The notes beneath the pieces are model-generated. The model was not told the DNA's origin and searched no databases. It worked only from the letters and a program-made list of their open reading frames with translations. The translations under genes were made by a program, and so were the position numbers. This document shows positions 11,262 through 18,964 of a stretch of DNA of 64,000 nt, piece by piece; the stretch's first letter is position 1, and each line of letters starts with the position of its first letter. The stretch is from JACADW01 sp963747985 (GTDB lineage Bacteria; Acidobacteriota; UBA6911). The stretch lies in NCBI GenBank assembly GCA_963747985.1, contig CAVVHG010000007.1:248001-312000 (forward strand). Direction: 5' to 3'.

Positions 11262-11711
11262 CTAATTCACGCTGACCGGGATTTCGCGAGGCCGGACCTC
11301 GGGCCTCTGCGGAATGGATACCGTCAGAATGCCGTTCTTGTAGTCCGCCTTTATCTTATCGGTATCCACAGTGTCAGGCAGCGTGAAAGACCTCGTGAAC
11401 GAGCCGTAGAAGCTTTCAACGCGATGATAGTTGTGCTTCTTCTCTTCGCTGTCGAGTTTGCGCTCTCCTTTCAGGGTCAGAATGTTCCCTTCCAGCTTCA
11501 CGTCGATGTCCTTCTCATTCATGCCCGGAAGCTCCGCGCGCAGAACGAGATTGCCATCCTTTTCGAGGATGTCCACGGCCGGGATCCATCCCTCGGTTCT
11601 CGGCATAGAGGCCATCCAGGGCAGATCGTTGAAGAAGTCTTCGAAGAGTCGAGAGACTTCCGGGAATACCCTCGAAGGAGTTTCAGATTTGCGATACGGT
11701 ACTAACCTCAT
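11262..11711 (-). CDS. Small heat-shock protein, Hsp20/alpha-crystallin family
   Basis: ATP-independent holdase of 149 aa. After a short N-terminal arm (FEDFFNDLPWMASM) comes the alpha-crystallin domain, about residues 45-135: DILEKDGNLVLRAELPGMNE, then LTLKGER and GSFTRSFTLPDTVDTDKI, ending YKNGILTVSIPQ. GGGAGG lies just before the ATG. It is a paralogue of the gene at 11814-12275, arranged in tandem, each with its own promoter carrying a HAIR-like operator. A strong terminator follows. Confidence 0.95.
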   Translation of the reverse strand: MRLVPYRKSETPSRVFPEVSRLFEDFFNDLPWMASMPRTEGWIPAVDILEKDGNLVLRAELPGMNEKDIDVKLEGNILTLKGERKLDSEEKKHNYHRVESFYGSFTRSFTLPDTVDTDKIKADYKNGILTVSIPQRPEVRPREIPVSVN

Positions 11712-11749
11712 TTCTCTTTCCTCCCTTCCATTAACTTATACCCAAAACA

Positions 11750-11779
11750 TATCTAAGACTTGAGTCGGTCATTGTCAAC
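11750..11779 (-). promoter_or_regulatory. hsp20 promoter overlapped by HAIR-like operator
   Basis: Minus-strand TTGACA (11773-11778) and TAGATA (11750-11755) are 17 nt apart. On the plus strand CTTGAGT (11759-11765), N7, TGTCAAC (11773-11779) resembles the HspR operator HAIR (CTTGAGT-N7-ACTCAAG): the left half is exact, and the right half keeps TCAA. The operator covers the -35 box and spacer, as a repressor site would. Confidence 0.6.
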
Positions 11780-11813
11780 CTTGTGTTCCGGAACCTGGGT
11801 TGCGGAGCGCCAG

Positions 11814-12275
11814 TCATCCCACCTTGATCGTACGCGGCTGAGCCTCAGGCTTTGACGGCACAGTGACCGTCAGGACGCCGTTCCTGTATTTCGCGCTGAT
11901 CTTGTCCGCATCGATCGAATCGGGCAGGCGGAACGACCGCGAGAAGCTCCCATAAAAGCCCTCAACCTGGTAGAAGGTGCTCTGCTCAGCTTCCGGTTCC
12001 AGCTTCTTTTCTCCCCGGATGGTGAGCACATTGCCTTCGAGCTTCAGATCGATAGCCTTCTCATCCACGCCCGGGATATCCGCCTTGATAACCAAATCCC
12101 CTTCTTTCTCATATATATCCACCACTGGCAGGGATCCTTCATGTGAGTTCCCGGACCGGGCCGTCCTCGCCATCCAATCGTTGAAGAAGTCCTCAAACAC
12201 CCTGAACGGCGTTGGTGTATACGATTTTTCGTCTGTTTCCGGCTTTGCACTTGACGAAGTCACTCTTATCACCAT
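11814..12275 (-). CDS. Small heat-shock protein, Hsp20/alpha-crystallin family (first copy)
   Basis: A 153-aa paralogue of the next gene downstream. The alpha-crystallin domain spans about residues 45-140 (DIYEKEGDLVIKADIPGVDE, then LTIRGEKK and GSFSRSFRLPDSIDADKI, ending YRNGVLTVTVPSKPE). The N-terminal FEDFFNDW segment is shared with its neighbour, so the pair arose by duplication. A strong GGGAGGAAGG ribosome binding site precedes the ATG. Its own promoter lies at 12311-12340. It begins the heat-shock block that runs down to grpE. Confidence 0.95.
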   Translation of the reverse strand: MVIRVTSSSAKPETDEKSYTPTPFRVFEDFFNDWMARTARSGNSHEGSLPVVDIYEKEGDLVIKADIPGVDEKAIDLKLEGNVLTIRGEKKLEPEAEQSTFYQVEGFYGSFSRSFRLPDSIDADKISAKYRNGVLTVTVPSKPEAQPRTIKVG

Positions 12276-12310
12276 GTCCTTCCTCCCTTTTGTAATCTCA
12301 ACGCAACAGA

Positions 12311-12340
12311 GTAATAAAATCTGAGTGTTACGTTGTCAAA
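12311..12340 (-). promoter_or_regulatory. Promoter of first hsp20 with HAIR-like site
   Basis: Minus-strand TTGACA (12334-12339) and TATTAC (12311-12316) are 17 nt apart. On the plus strand TCTGAGT (12320-12326), N7, TGTCAAA (12334-12340) is a weaker match to HAIR. Both hsp20 promoters share TTGACAA-N6-ACTCA on the minus strand in the same register, which supports a common regulator. Confidence 0.55.
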
Positions 12341-12430
12341 TGCTTGAGGCTAATTATCCCGAAGGCTTCGGAAGGAGGCACCCGAAGGAGCAATCTTGAA
12401 CAAGACGCGCGCGGGTGGAATGGCAATAAA

Positions 12431-12524
12431 GAATTTAGAATGTAGAATTTAGAGTCTAGCATCCGTGATTGGCGCCCGGGCAGCTGCACTCGACCATGGA
12501 TTCTAAATTCTAAATTCCAGATTC
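12431..12524. repeat. A/T-rich imperfect inverted repeat
   Basis: The arms at 12431-12458 and 12498-12524 are built from GAATTTAGAAT-type and ATTCTAAATTC-type units. They pair with about 22 of 26 matches around a GC-rich centre. Its A/T richness contrasts sharply with the surroundings. It fills the gap between the first hsp20 promoter and the 3' end of pepD. It has no coding potential and looks like a mobile or structural intergenic element. Confidence 0.6.
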
Positions 12525-12570
12525 TATCTTCTGTTCCGGTGTGAACTGATGGATGGTTGACAAATCCACG

Positions 12571-14028
12571 TCAGCGCACGTTCTTTAGAATGGCCAGGAG
12601 AAAAGCCCAGTACCGTTCCACGGTTTCGATGTGGATCCTCTCCTCGGGGGTGTGGACACCTTCGAGGGTCGGGCCGAACGAGACCATGTCCATCCCCGGG
12701 TATTTTTCTCCGATGATCCCGCACTCCAGCCCGGCGTGTATGGCCTTGACCTCGGGATCTTTTGCGTACAGCGCACGATAGGTTTCTCTGGCGATTCGGA
12801 GTAATTCGGAATCCATGTTCGGCTTCCACCCGGGGTAGCCGTCGCTTGACACGGCGGTTGCGCCGCCCATCTCGAAGACCGTTCTGACGACTTCGGAGAT
12901 CTCTTCGATCTCCGAAGCTACCGAGCTGCGCTGGCTGGTCACGACGCGGATCTCCTTCGCTTCGGTGCGAATGACAGCCAGGTTGGTGGATGTCTCCACC
13001 AGGCCGGGGATGTCCGCGCTCATCTTCATTACGCCGTGGGGAAGGGCGGTCAGCGTCTGCAGGAGCTTCTGCTGCAGGGACCGCTTCAGGACCTTGCCGC
13101 GGCGGGCCTTCGGCACAGGTGTCAGGACAATCTTCAAGTCGGGTTCCACGCTGGCCAGTTCCCGACCGGCTGTGCGAGCCATCTCCGTGACCGCCGCGGT
13201 AGCTTGTTCCAGTTTCTTCCGCGGGACCCGGACGGTGGCCTCGGCTTCTCTGGGGATCGCGTTGTGCTTGTTGCCGCCCTGGATTGCCGCCAGGCGGGCC
13301 CCGTTTTTGGCAAGAAGAGTCAGAGTCCTCACCAGGATCTTCACGGCATTGCCGCGACCTTTGTCGATCTCCAGGCCCGAGTGCCCGCCTCTCAGACCCT
13401 GCACGCTGACTTGCAGAGCGACGCTGTCGGCCGGGGCGGGTTCTGACACAATCTTCCAGGACCCGGTCGTATCCTTGCCCCCGGCACAGCCGACATAGAG
13501 CGTGCCCTCCTCCTCGGAATCGAGATTGATCAGGATCCTGCTCTCGACGAAACCGGGCTGCAGGTTGTTGGCTCCTGTCAGTCCTGTTTCTTCGTCGACA
13601 GTGAAAAGGAACTCGAGCGGCCCGTGTTCGAGTCCCTTGTTGGCCATGATGGCGAGACAGGTGGCGACGGCAATCCCGTTGTCGGCACCCAGGGTGGTGC
13701 CATCGGCAGTGAGCATCCCCTCCCGCCGCACGAGCTCGATGGGATCTTTCGAAAAGTCGTGTGGGCTGCCGGCGAGCTTCTCGCACACCATGTCGAGGTG
13801 ACCCTGAAGGCAGACCCGGCGCACATTCTCATTCCCCGGCGACGCTGGTTTCCTGGCGACGACGTTGCCCACGCTGTCGGCTTTTGCCTCCAGGCCCAGG
13901 TTCCTGGCGGTTGCCAAGACGTGCTTCGAGATGGCCGCCTCATGCTTGGAGCACCGTGGAATCCTGCTGATCTCGGCGAAGTATCGCCACACACCTTCGG
14001 GTTTCAGGCCTTCGATTGCGCTGGACAT
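12571..14028 (-). CDS. pepD: Aminoacyl-histidine dipeptidase / cytosol nonspecific dipeptidase (M20)
   Basis: Zinc dipeptidase of 485 aa, the usual PepD length. Metal-site motifs: HLDMVCEK near residue 78, TTLGADNGIAVA near 115, VDEETGLTGA near 148, and a C-terminal His in GVHTPEER. It hydrolyses a range of dipeptides, including Xaa-His, in the cytoplasm. It is the last gene of a three-gene minus-strand set with an OPT-family transporter and a PqqD-like protein (35-nt gap to the latter), which suggests peptide uptake followed by hydrolysis. Confidence 0.95.
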   Translation of the reverse strand: MSSAIEGLKPEGVWRYFAEISRIPRCSKHEAAISKHVLATARNLGLEAKADSVGNVVARKPASPGNENVRRVCLQGHLDMVCEKLAGSPHDFSKDPIELVRREGMLTADGTTLGADNGIAVATCLAIMANKGLEHGPLEFLFTVDEETGLTGANNLQPGFVESRILINLDSEEEGTLYVGCAGGKDTTGSWKIVSEPAPADSVALQVSVQGLRGGHSGLEIDKGRGNAVKILVRTLTLLAKNGARLAAIQGGNKHNAIPREAEATVRVPRKKLEQATAAVTEMARTAGRELASVEPDLKIVLTPVPKARRGKVLKRSLQQKLLQTLTALPHGVMKMSADIPGLVETSTNLAVIRTEAKEIRVVTSQRSSVASEIEEISEVVRTVFEMGGATAVSSDGYPGWKPNMDSELLRIARETYRALYAKDPEVKAIHAGLECGIIGEKYPGMDMVSFGPTLEGVHTPEERIHIETVERYWAFLLAILKNVR

Positions 14029-14063
14029 GATTTATCCCCCTATTCTGAGCTCCGACTTCTATT

Positions 14064-14441
14064 CTAGCGCGTTGCTGCTCTTCTGTCCCCTTCCTGCGCG
14101 TTCATGACGATGAAATCCTCGCGTTCGAGCCTCGCCAGGAAACGGCCGAGTCGCTCGAGCACGTCATCCACATCTGATCCTGACTGGGCCGACATCTGCT
14201 CTGCGATCTTGAGGACGGGGGTGGAACCATCGCAGCGCTGCCAGAAGGCGGTGCCCAGCGCGTCCAGTTTTACGCGAAAGTTGGGCTTCGCCAGCAGCGG
14301 GAGGAGCCAGGCGCGCAGCAGACCGCTCCTGAACCTGGGCACAAGCAGAACAGCGCTCCCTCCCTCCTCGATCTCCCACTCGATGTTGCGCCGCGGTTTC
14401 AGTTCCAGCAGGTTGACAGGCTCGCTGCCGCTCGATTTCAC
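14064..14441 (-). CDS. PqqD family (RRE-fold) small protein
   Basis: A 125-aa protein. The region FRVKLDALGTAFWQRCDGSTPVLKIAEQMSA, read in two parts from about residue 55, then VLERLGRFLARLEREDFI, matches the PqqD family: a small winged-helix fold (RRE) that in PQQ and other RiPP pathways grips a peptide. The first 50 residues are an extra N-terminal part not typical of minimal PqqD. It sits 12 nt after the OPT transporter gene and 35 nt before pepD. No radical SAM enzyme or precursor peptide is near, so a PQQ role is unlikely. Confidence 0.8.
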   Translation of the reverse strand: MKSSGSEPVNLLELKPRRNIEWEIEEGGSAVLLVPRFRSGLLRAWLLPLLAKPNFRVKLDALGTAFWQRCDGSTPVLKIAEQMSAQSGSDVDDVLERLGRFLARLEREDFIVMNAQEGDRRAATR

Positions 14442-14453
14442 AAAAACCCCAGG

Positions 14454-16496
14454 TTACACCATCGCACTGGGCGGTGCCGGTTCATCCGGTTTCCCCGCGT
14501 TGCTCAGCGGGACGACCGTAAGAATCAGCGTGACAACCAGGAAAACCAGGAGACTCGGCAAGAACGAAGGCGTCGCGAACGCCTGGTAAACCTTGACGTC
14601 GTAGAACGCCAGGGCAGCGAAAACGAGTCCGACGAGCGCCTCCCCGGCGATCAAGCCCGCCGCGATGAGAATGCCGGTGTTGTCTACACGGACCTTCTGT
14701 GCGGCATTAAACTGGCGGCCATTTGCCATCTTGTCTGCGATCCCCCGGATGATGCCACCTATGAAGATCGCGAACGTGGTCTCGAGCGGCAGGTACATGC
14801 CTACGCACACCAGCATCGGGCTGCGCACCTGGACGAGGATGAACCCGATGGCCATCAGGATACCCACGATGATGAGCGGCCACGCCATCTGCCCGCCGAC
14901 GATCCCCTGAGAGACCAGCGCCATGAGGCTGGCCTGTGGTGCGGGGAGAGCGCTGCCGCCGAGTCCGCTGCCGCCGGACTTGATGTCGCCCTGGTGCAGA
15001 ACGAGTATGGGGAAGATCATTACGGCGGATGCGGCGAGTGTTCCGATTATGTCCCCTGCCTGCATCTTCCAGGGAGTCCCGCCGAGGATATGCCCGACCT
15101 TCAAATCCTGCAGCATTTCCCCGGCCACGGCCGCCGAGACGCATATGACCCCGGCCACCGCGAGCACGGCTGCCACACCGGTCCGTCCGGTCTGTCCGAG
15201 TGCGACCATGAGAATCGCCGCTACGATCACAGTGGAGAGCGTGAGACCGCTGATGGGGTTGTTGCTGGAGCCGATCAGACCGACGAGATAACCGGAGACA
15301 GCTGCGAAGAAGAAGCCGGCTATGACCATAATCACGGTCGCGGTGAACGCCGCTCTTACGTCGTGTGTAAAGTAGTTGTAGAGGAAGAACGTCACCGCTG
15401 CGGTTGCGATGATGCCGACCAGCACGACCTTGAAATTCAGGTCGTGTTCGATGCGGTCGACGGCTGCCATCCCTTTGGCCGCTTTCTGGACATCGGATAC
15501 GGACCGCCTGATGCCGCCTATCAGGTTCTTTCTCATGCGCCACAGGGTGTAGGCAGCGCTCATAAGCATGCCGCCGATCGCGATCGGGCGCACGACGAAT
15601 TTCCAGACCGTGGTCGCCTGCACGAGCCAGGAGGATTCCGTGTCGCCGCCGGTCGCGGCCAGGTCGAGCGTGGGGCCGAGGAAGTAGAGGAGAAGTGGAA
15701 CGAAAAGCCCCCAGGCCAGGAGGCCGCCGGCAAAATTCAGCGAGGCCAGCCGCGGGCCGATTATGAAGCCGACCCCCATGTAGGCCGGGCTGACGCCGGG
15801 CGTGGAGAGCACGACCCCTCCCGAGCCTGCCAGAGTACCCCCCTGCGGACCCAGCCTGACGCCGCCGCGGCCAAACGGGATGAACTTCTCCCAGCTCGAT
15901 GCAAAAACAGCCATCTGCTTCATGGACTGGATGGCCGCCCCCACGACAGCAGCCAGCATGAGGTAGACGGCTCCCGTACCCCCGGTTCGGCCTGCTTTGT
16001 GGATTTCGCCTGCTGCCACCGACTCCGGGAACGGTAGCTCCACGTCTTCGACCATGACCCGGCGCAGGAGGGTCACGAACAGGACGCCCAGGACACTGCC
16101 GACCATCATGATCGCGGTGGCTTCGAGGTAGTGGCCCTCGAGACCATCCCAGACACCCGAGATAATGAAGGCCGGGATCGTAAAGATCGCCCCCGCCGCC
16201 ACCGATTCCCCGATCGAACCCACGGTACGTGCGATGTTCTCCTCGAGGATGGTTCCTCTCCTGAGCCCGATCCCGGGAAGGTGGATGCGCAGCACCGCCA
16301 TGCTGATCACCGCGGCAGGATAGGTCGCGGCGATCGTCATGCCGGCCTTCAGGCCCAGATAGGCATTCGCTGCACCGAGTATCACTGCCATTACAAGGCC
16401 ATAAAGGAGGGCCTTGAGCGTGAATTCGGTCATGCCTGTTTCGCTCGGGACGTAGGGCTTGTATCTCAAGCCGCCTGTGCTGGTAAGGTCTGCCAT
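14454..16496 (-). CDS. OPT family oligopeptide transporter
   Basis: Integral membrane transporter of 680 aa with roughly 14-16 hydrophobic segments. The start is the ATG at 16496 (MADLTSTGGLRYKPYVP), preceded by GGGAGGAG. Family features include ANAYLGLKAGMTIAATYPAA near the N-terminus and IGSSNNPISGLT in the middle. OPT proteins import oligopeptides or metal-chelate compounds by proton coupling. Co-transcription with a dipeptidase favours peptides here. A second OPT gene is at 59511-61439. Confidence 0.93.
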   Translation of the reverse strand: MADLTSTGGLRYKPYVPSETGMTEFTLKALLYGLVMAVILGAANAYLGLKAGMTIAATYPAAVISMAVLRIHLPGIGLRRGTILEENIARTVGSIGESVAAGAIFTIPAFIISGVWDGLEGHYLEATAIMMVGSVLGVLFVTLLRRVMVEDVELPFPESVAAGEIHKAGRTGGTGAVYLMLAAVVGAAIQSMKQMAVFASSWEKFIPFGRGGVRLGPQGGTLAGSGGVVLSTPGVSPAYMGVGFIIGPRLASLNFAGGLLAWGLFVPLLLYFLGPTLDLAATGGDTESSWLVQATTVWKFVVRPIAIGGMLMSAAYTLWRMRKNLIGGIRRSVSDVQKAAKGMAAVDRIEHDLNFKVVLVGIIATAAVTFFLYNYFTHDVRAAFTATVIMVIAGFFFAAVSGYLVGLIGSSNNPISGLTLSTVIVAAILMVALGQTGRTGVAAVLAVAGVICVSAAVAGEMLQDLKVGHILGGTPWKMQAGDIIGTLAASAVMIFPILVLHQGDIKSGGSGLGGSALPAPQASLMALVSQGIVGGQMAWPLIIVGILMAIGFILVQVRSPMLVCVGMYLPLETTFAIFIGGIIRGIADKMANGRQFNAAQKVRVDNTGILIAAGLIAGEALVGLVFAALAFYDVKVYQAFATPSFLPSLLVFLVVTLILTVVPLSNAGKPDEPAPPSAMV

Positions 16497-16531
16497 TGGG
16501 TGCTCCTCCCGGGGACGCGATCGACCGGCCG

Positions 16532-16540
16532 ATGCTAGCA
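16532..16540 (-). promoter_or_regulatory. Extended -10 promoter for the OPT operon
   Basis: The minus strand carries TGC-TAGCAT (ATGCTA at 16532-16537 on the plus strand), an extended -10 element about 36 nt before the transporter ATG. No good -35 hexamer is present, as often with extended -10 promoters. Confidence 0.4.
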
Positions 16541-16739
16541 CAAAATCGCCGAACCGCACAGCACTGCAAACCGTGTTAGTCAGCACCGTACCCTGTGGAA
16601 TACAGCCCCTCCGGACCCGGTCAAGGATGGCGAATCAGGCCTTGGACCTTCCGGCCGGTGCAGCCGCATTTCAAAGTCCCTGGACGTTCCCCGTGAAACT
16701 TCTGAAGGCGGGCGCTGTCTAAAGAAATGTCAAGTCGGC

Positions 16740-16768
16740 TTGCCCTGGAGGGGCGCGTAGCTTAATAT
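16740..16768 (+). promoter_or_regulatory. Promoter predicting a leaderless tonB mRNA
   Basis: TTGCCC (16740-16745), a 17-nt spacer, and TAATAT (16763-16768). The ATG is at 16776, so the expected start point (about 7 nt after the -10 box) falls on or next to the A of the start codon. No Shine-Dalgarno sequence is present. Confidence 0.55.
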
Positions 16769-16775
16769 TTTGAAT

Positions 16776-17627
16776 ATGAGTTTCAAGGAATCCTGGTCCG
16801 GGTTTAGCGATAAGTTCATGAAGTTCTTCGGCCTGCGGCCGTTCGATACGGGATCGCGCATGATCGATCCGTATAACATTTACCTGGACGAGGACGACCC
16901 CAACGACAAGCGGGCGCTGCGAGTCGCGATGTTCATCGCGCTCCTGTTCCACCTGCTGCTCTTTGTAGTGCGATTCGCGACGGATTCACGCGTTTTCATC
17001 CCTGACAATCGCCAGTTGATCACCCTGCGTAACCTGGCAGGCCCTCAGATGGGAGGGGGCGGCGGTGGCCGCCCGAAGACCGCAGCCCCCAGGGCTGAGG
17101 TCCCCAAGCCGAAGCCGGTTGTTCTCCCCTTTCCCGACCCGACGCCGGATGAACCGGAGCCTCTCTACGAACCCGTGACGGAGAGTGCGCCCCAGATCGT
17201 CGCGCAAGTCGGGAACGATTTCAGCATCGGCGAAGCCACCGGGCCAGCCGGTTCCGCAGGCCTGGGCGGCAGCGGTCGCGGCGGAGGCATGGGGGACGGC
17301 ATCGGCAGGGGGACCGGTTCGGGTATAGGCGACGGTGTCTACGGCCTCGGCGGCGGTGTAAAGCCTCCCGTGGCAATATACCAGCCGCTGCCGCTCTATA
17401 CGGAGGAAGCGCGCAGGGCACGCGTCGAAGGGATCGTGCTCCTGCAGGCGATCATCAGGAAGGATGGGTCCGTCGACAGCTTCAGGGTCATCCGCGGACT
17501 GGGTTACGGTCTGGACGAATCAGCCATCAACACGATCGCGACCAAGTGGCGTTTCAAGCCGGGAACGCTCAGCGGCCAGCCCGTAGACGTGCAAGCCAAT
17601 ATCGAAGTCACGTTTCGTCTCTACTAG
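16776..17627 (+). CDS. Energy transducer TonB family protein
   Basis: A 283-aa envelope protein that couples the proton motive force to outer-membrane transporters. A long cytoplasmic N-terminus (about 50 residues) precedes one membrane helix near residues 51-66 (VAMFIALLFHLLLFVV). A proline-rich periplasmic linker follows, then a glycine-rich stretch (about 160-200). The TonB C-terminal domain runs from LPLYTEEARRARVEG to the end (AINTIATKWRFKPG). A TTG six nt upstream is in frame, but ATG 16776 fits the promoter. No exbB or exbD is adjacent. Confidence 0.88.
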   Translation: MSFKESWSGFSDKFMKFFGLRPFDTGSRMIDPYNIYLDEDDPNDKRALRVAMFIALLFHLLLFVVRFATDSRVFIPDNRQLITLRNLAGPQMGGGGGGRPKTAAPRAEVPKPKPVVLPFPDPTPDEPEPLYEPVTESAPQIVAQVGNDFSIGEATGPAGSAGLGGSGRGGGMGDGIGRGTGSGIGDGVYGLGGGVKPPVAIYQPLPLYTEEARRARVEGIVLLQAIIRKDGSVDSFRVIRGLGYGLDESAINTIATKWRFKPGTLSGQPVDVQANIEVTFRLY

Positions 17628-17691
17628 TGTGTCCTTCTGGACTCTGAATTCCCCTTCTGCCCATCCTGTACCGCTCCAGCCTTGCGATTTC

Positions 17692-17700
17692 TGATATGAT
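17692..17700 (+). promoter_or_regulatory. Extended -10 promoter before lspA
   Basis: TGA-TATGAT (17692-17700) fits an extended -10 element. It lies 31 nt before the lspA ATG, leaving room for the GGAGAGG ribosome binding site. No convincing -35 box was seen. Confidence 0.4.
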
Positions 17701-17731
17701 TTTGCGTCTAGCCCGGAACTTATGGAGAGGC

Positions 17732-18226
17732 ATGAAGTACAAGTTTTACCTTCTGACGCTGGCTGTGCTGGCCCTCGACCACGTAACCAAGTGGCTCGCC
17801 CGGACCGAGCTCGATCCGGAGCGCGCTATCGAGGTGATACCCGGGTACCTGAGGATCTCTTACGTAAGCAATACCGGCGTCGCTTTCGGGTTGTTCCGGG
17901 ACTTGGACTCGCCATGGAAGCCCTATGTCCTTGCTGCGATGGCAATCGCGGCCGTGATCATCATCTTCGTTTACAGCCTCCGCATGCCTTCGAGCCGGCT
18001 CCTCCTGCAATCTGCCCTGGCCGCAATCATGGGTGGGATCCTGGGCAACTTTGTGGACCGCATCATGCAGGGGTACGTGGTGGACTTCATAGAGTTCCAC
18101 ATCAGGGACCATTTCTATTGGCCGACCTTCAACGTGGCCGATTCAGCCATTACGGTGGGAATCGGTCTCCTGCTGATCGATGCGGTCAAGAACACCGAGC
18201 TCGATGAAGAGCTTCAGAGCAACTAG
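17732..18226 (+). CDS. lspA: Lipoprotein signal peptidase (signal peptidase II)
   Basis: Inner-membrane aspartyl protease that cleaves prolipoprotein signal peptides, 164 aa from the ATG at 17732, which has a GGAGAGG ribosome binding site. Four hydrophobic segments are visible. Conserved motifs: DHVTKW near residue 17, NTGVAFGLF, GNFVDRIMQGYVVDFIEF with one catalytic Asp, and FNVADSAI with the other. Its stop lies 23 nt inside the following lolA gene, so the two are probably translationally coupled, fitting a shared role in lipoprotein maturation and sorting. Confidence 0.95.
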   Translation: MKYKFYLLTLAVLALDHVTKWLARTELDPERAIEVIPGYLRISYVSNTGVAFGLFRDLDSPWKPYVLAAMAIAAVIIIFVYSLRMPSSRLLLQSALAAIMGGILGNFVDRIMQGYVVDFIEFHIRDHFYWPTFNVADSAITVGIGLLLIDAVKNTELDEELQSN

Positions 18227-18917
18227 CTTCGGCCTGACGAGGCACACAGCAGCGATCCAGGCAAGCATCCTCGCGGGAGTCCTGTTCCCGTGGTGTCTTC
18301 TGCCGCCCCCGTTTTCACGTGCGGAAGATCCCGTGTCCGCGGCAATCGCCGGCTTGCAGCAGCGCTACGCGGCGGTGAACACCGTGACAGCCAGTTTTGT
18401 GCAGACCTATCAGGCTCCGGGCATGAGCCAGACGGAATCAGGGACCCTTTGGATGAAGAAGCCCGGCCTCATGTACTGGGAGTACAGCCTTCCGGAAACC
18501 AAGTTCTTCTATGCTGACGGGCGCAGGACATACCTTTACATCCCGACAGACCGCCAGGTCATGGTCCGGTCGTTCACGGAGGAGGATCTTCACAGCACTC
18601 CCCTGGAGTTTTTGCTCGGTAAAGGGAAGATCCTGCAGAGCTTCATTGCATCCCGGGAGGCCGGGATCATGCCCTCAGCCGACGATGCCGTATTGGTGAG
18701 GCTGACGCCGAAGGCGTCAGATCTGGAATATTCTTACCTGGTGCTCAAGATCGACAGACAGACCTTTGATCTGCGCAGCATAGCGATTCGCGAGCGGACC
18801 GGCAACCTGTCCGAATTTTCTTTCACAAACATGCGCACAAACGTGAAGATCGACGATAGCCGGTTCCGGTTTCGGATTCCGAAGGGCATCGAAGTGATAC
18901 AGCTCGACGAAAAGTGA
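18204..18917 (+). CDS. lolA: Outer-membrane lipoprotein carrier protein LolA
   Basis: Periplasmic carrier that takes lipoproteins from the inner to the outer membrane, 237 aa. A hydrophobic signal peptide (about residues 15-42) precedes the mature beta-barrel half-fold. Family features: LQQRYAAVNTVTASFVQTY, GTLWMKKPGLMYWEY, then FYADGRRTYLYIPTDRQV. The start overlaps the end of lspA by 23 nt. The stop overlaps an in-frame GTG of the next gene. Confidence is high for the family; residue-level chaperone specificity cannot be read. Confidence 0.9.
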   Translation: MKSFRATSFGLTRHTAAIQASILAGVLFPWCLLPPPFSRAEDPVSAAIAGLQQRYAAVNTVTASFVQTYQAPGMSQTESGTLWMKKPGLMYWEYSLPETKFFYADGRRTYLYIPTDRQVMVRSFTEEDLHSTPLEFLLGKGKILQSFIASREAGIMPSADDAVLVRLTPKASDLEYSYLVLKIDRQTFDLRSIAIRERTGNLSEFSFTNMRTNVKIDDSRFRFRIPKGIEVIQLDEK

Positions 18918-18964
18918 CTCTGCGTCAGGGAAAGGGACTCCCTCAAGGAAATACTGACGTTCCA

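Noticed and set aside
14064..14441. PQQ or RiPP biosynthesis locus
   Set aside because: Only a PqqD-like protein is present; there is no radical SAM enzyme, precursor peptide or other pqq gene nearby.
14707..16569. 620-residue open frame on the minus strand
   Set aside because: It shares the strand with the OPT gene in another frame. The Arg/Gly/His-rich translation has no membrane segments, while the OPT frame is clear.
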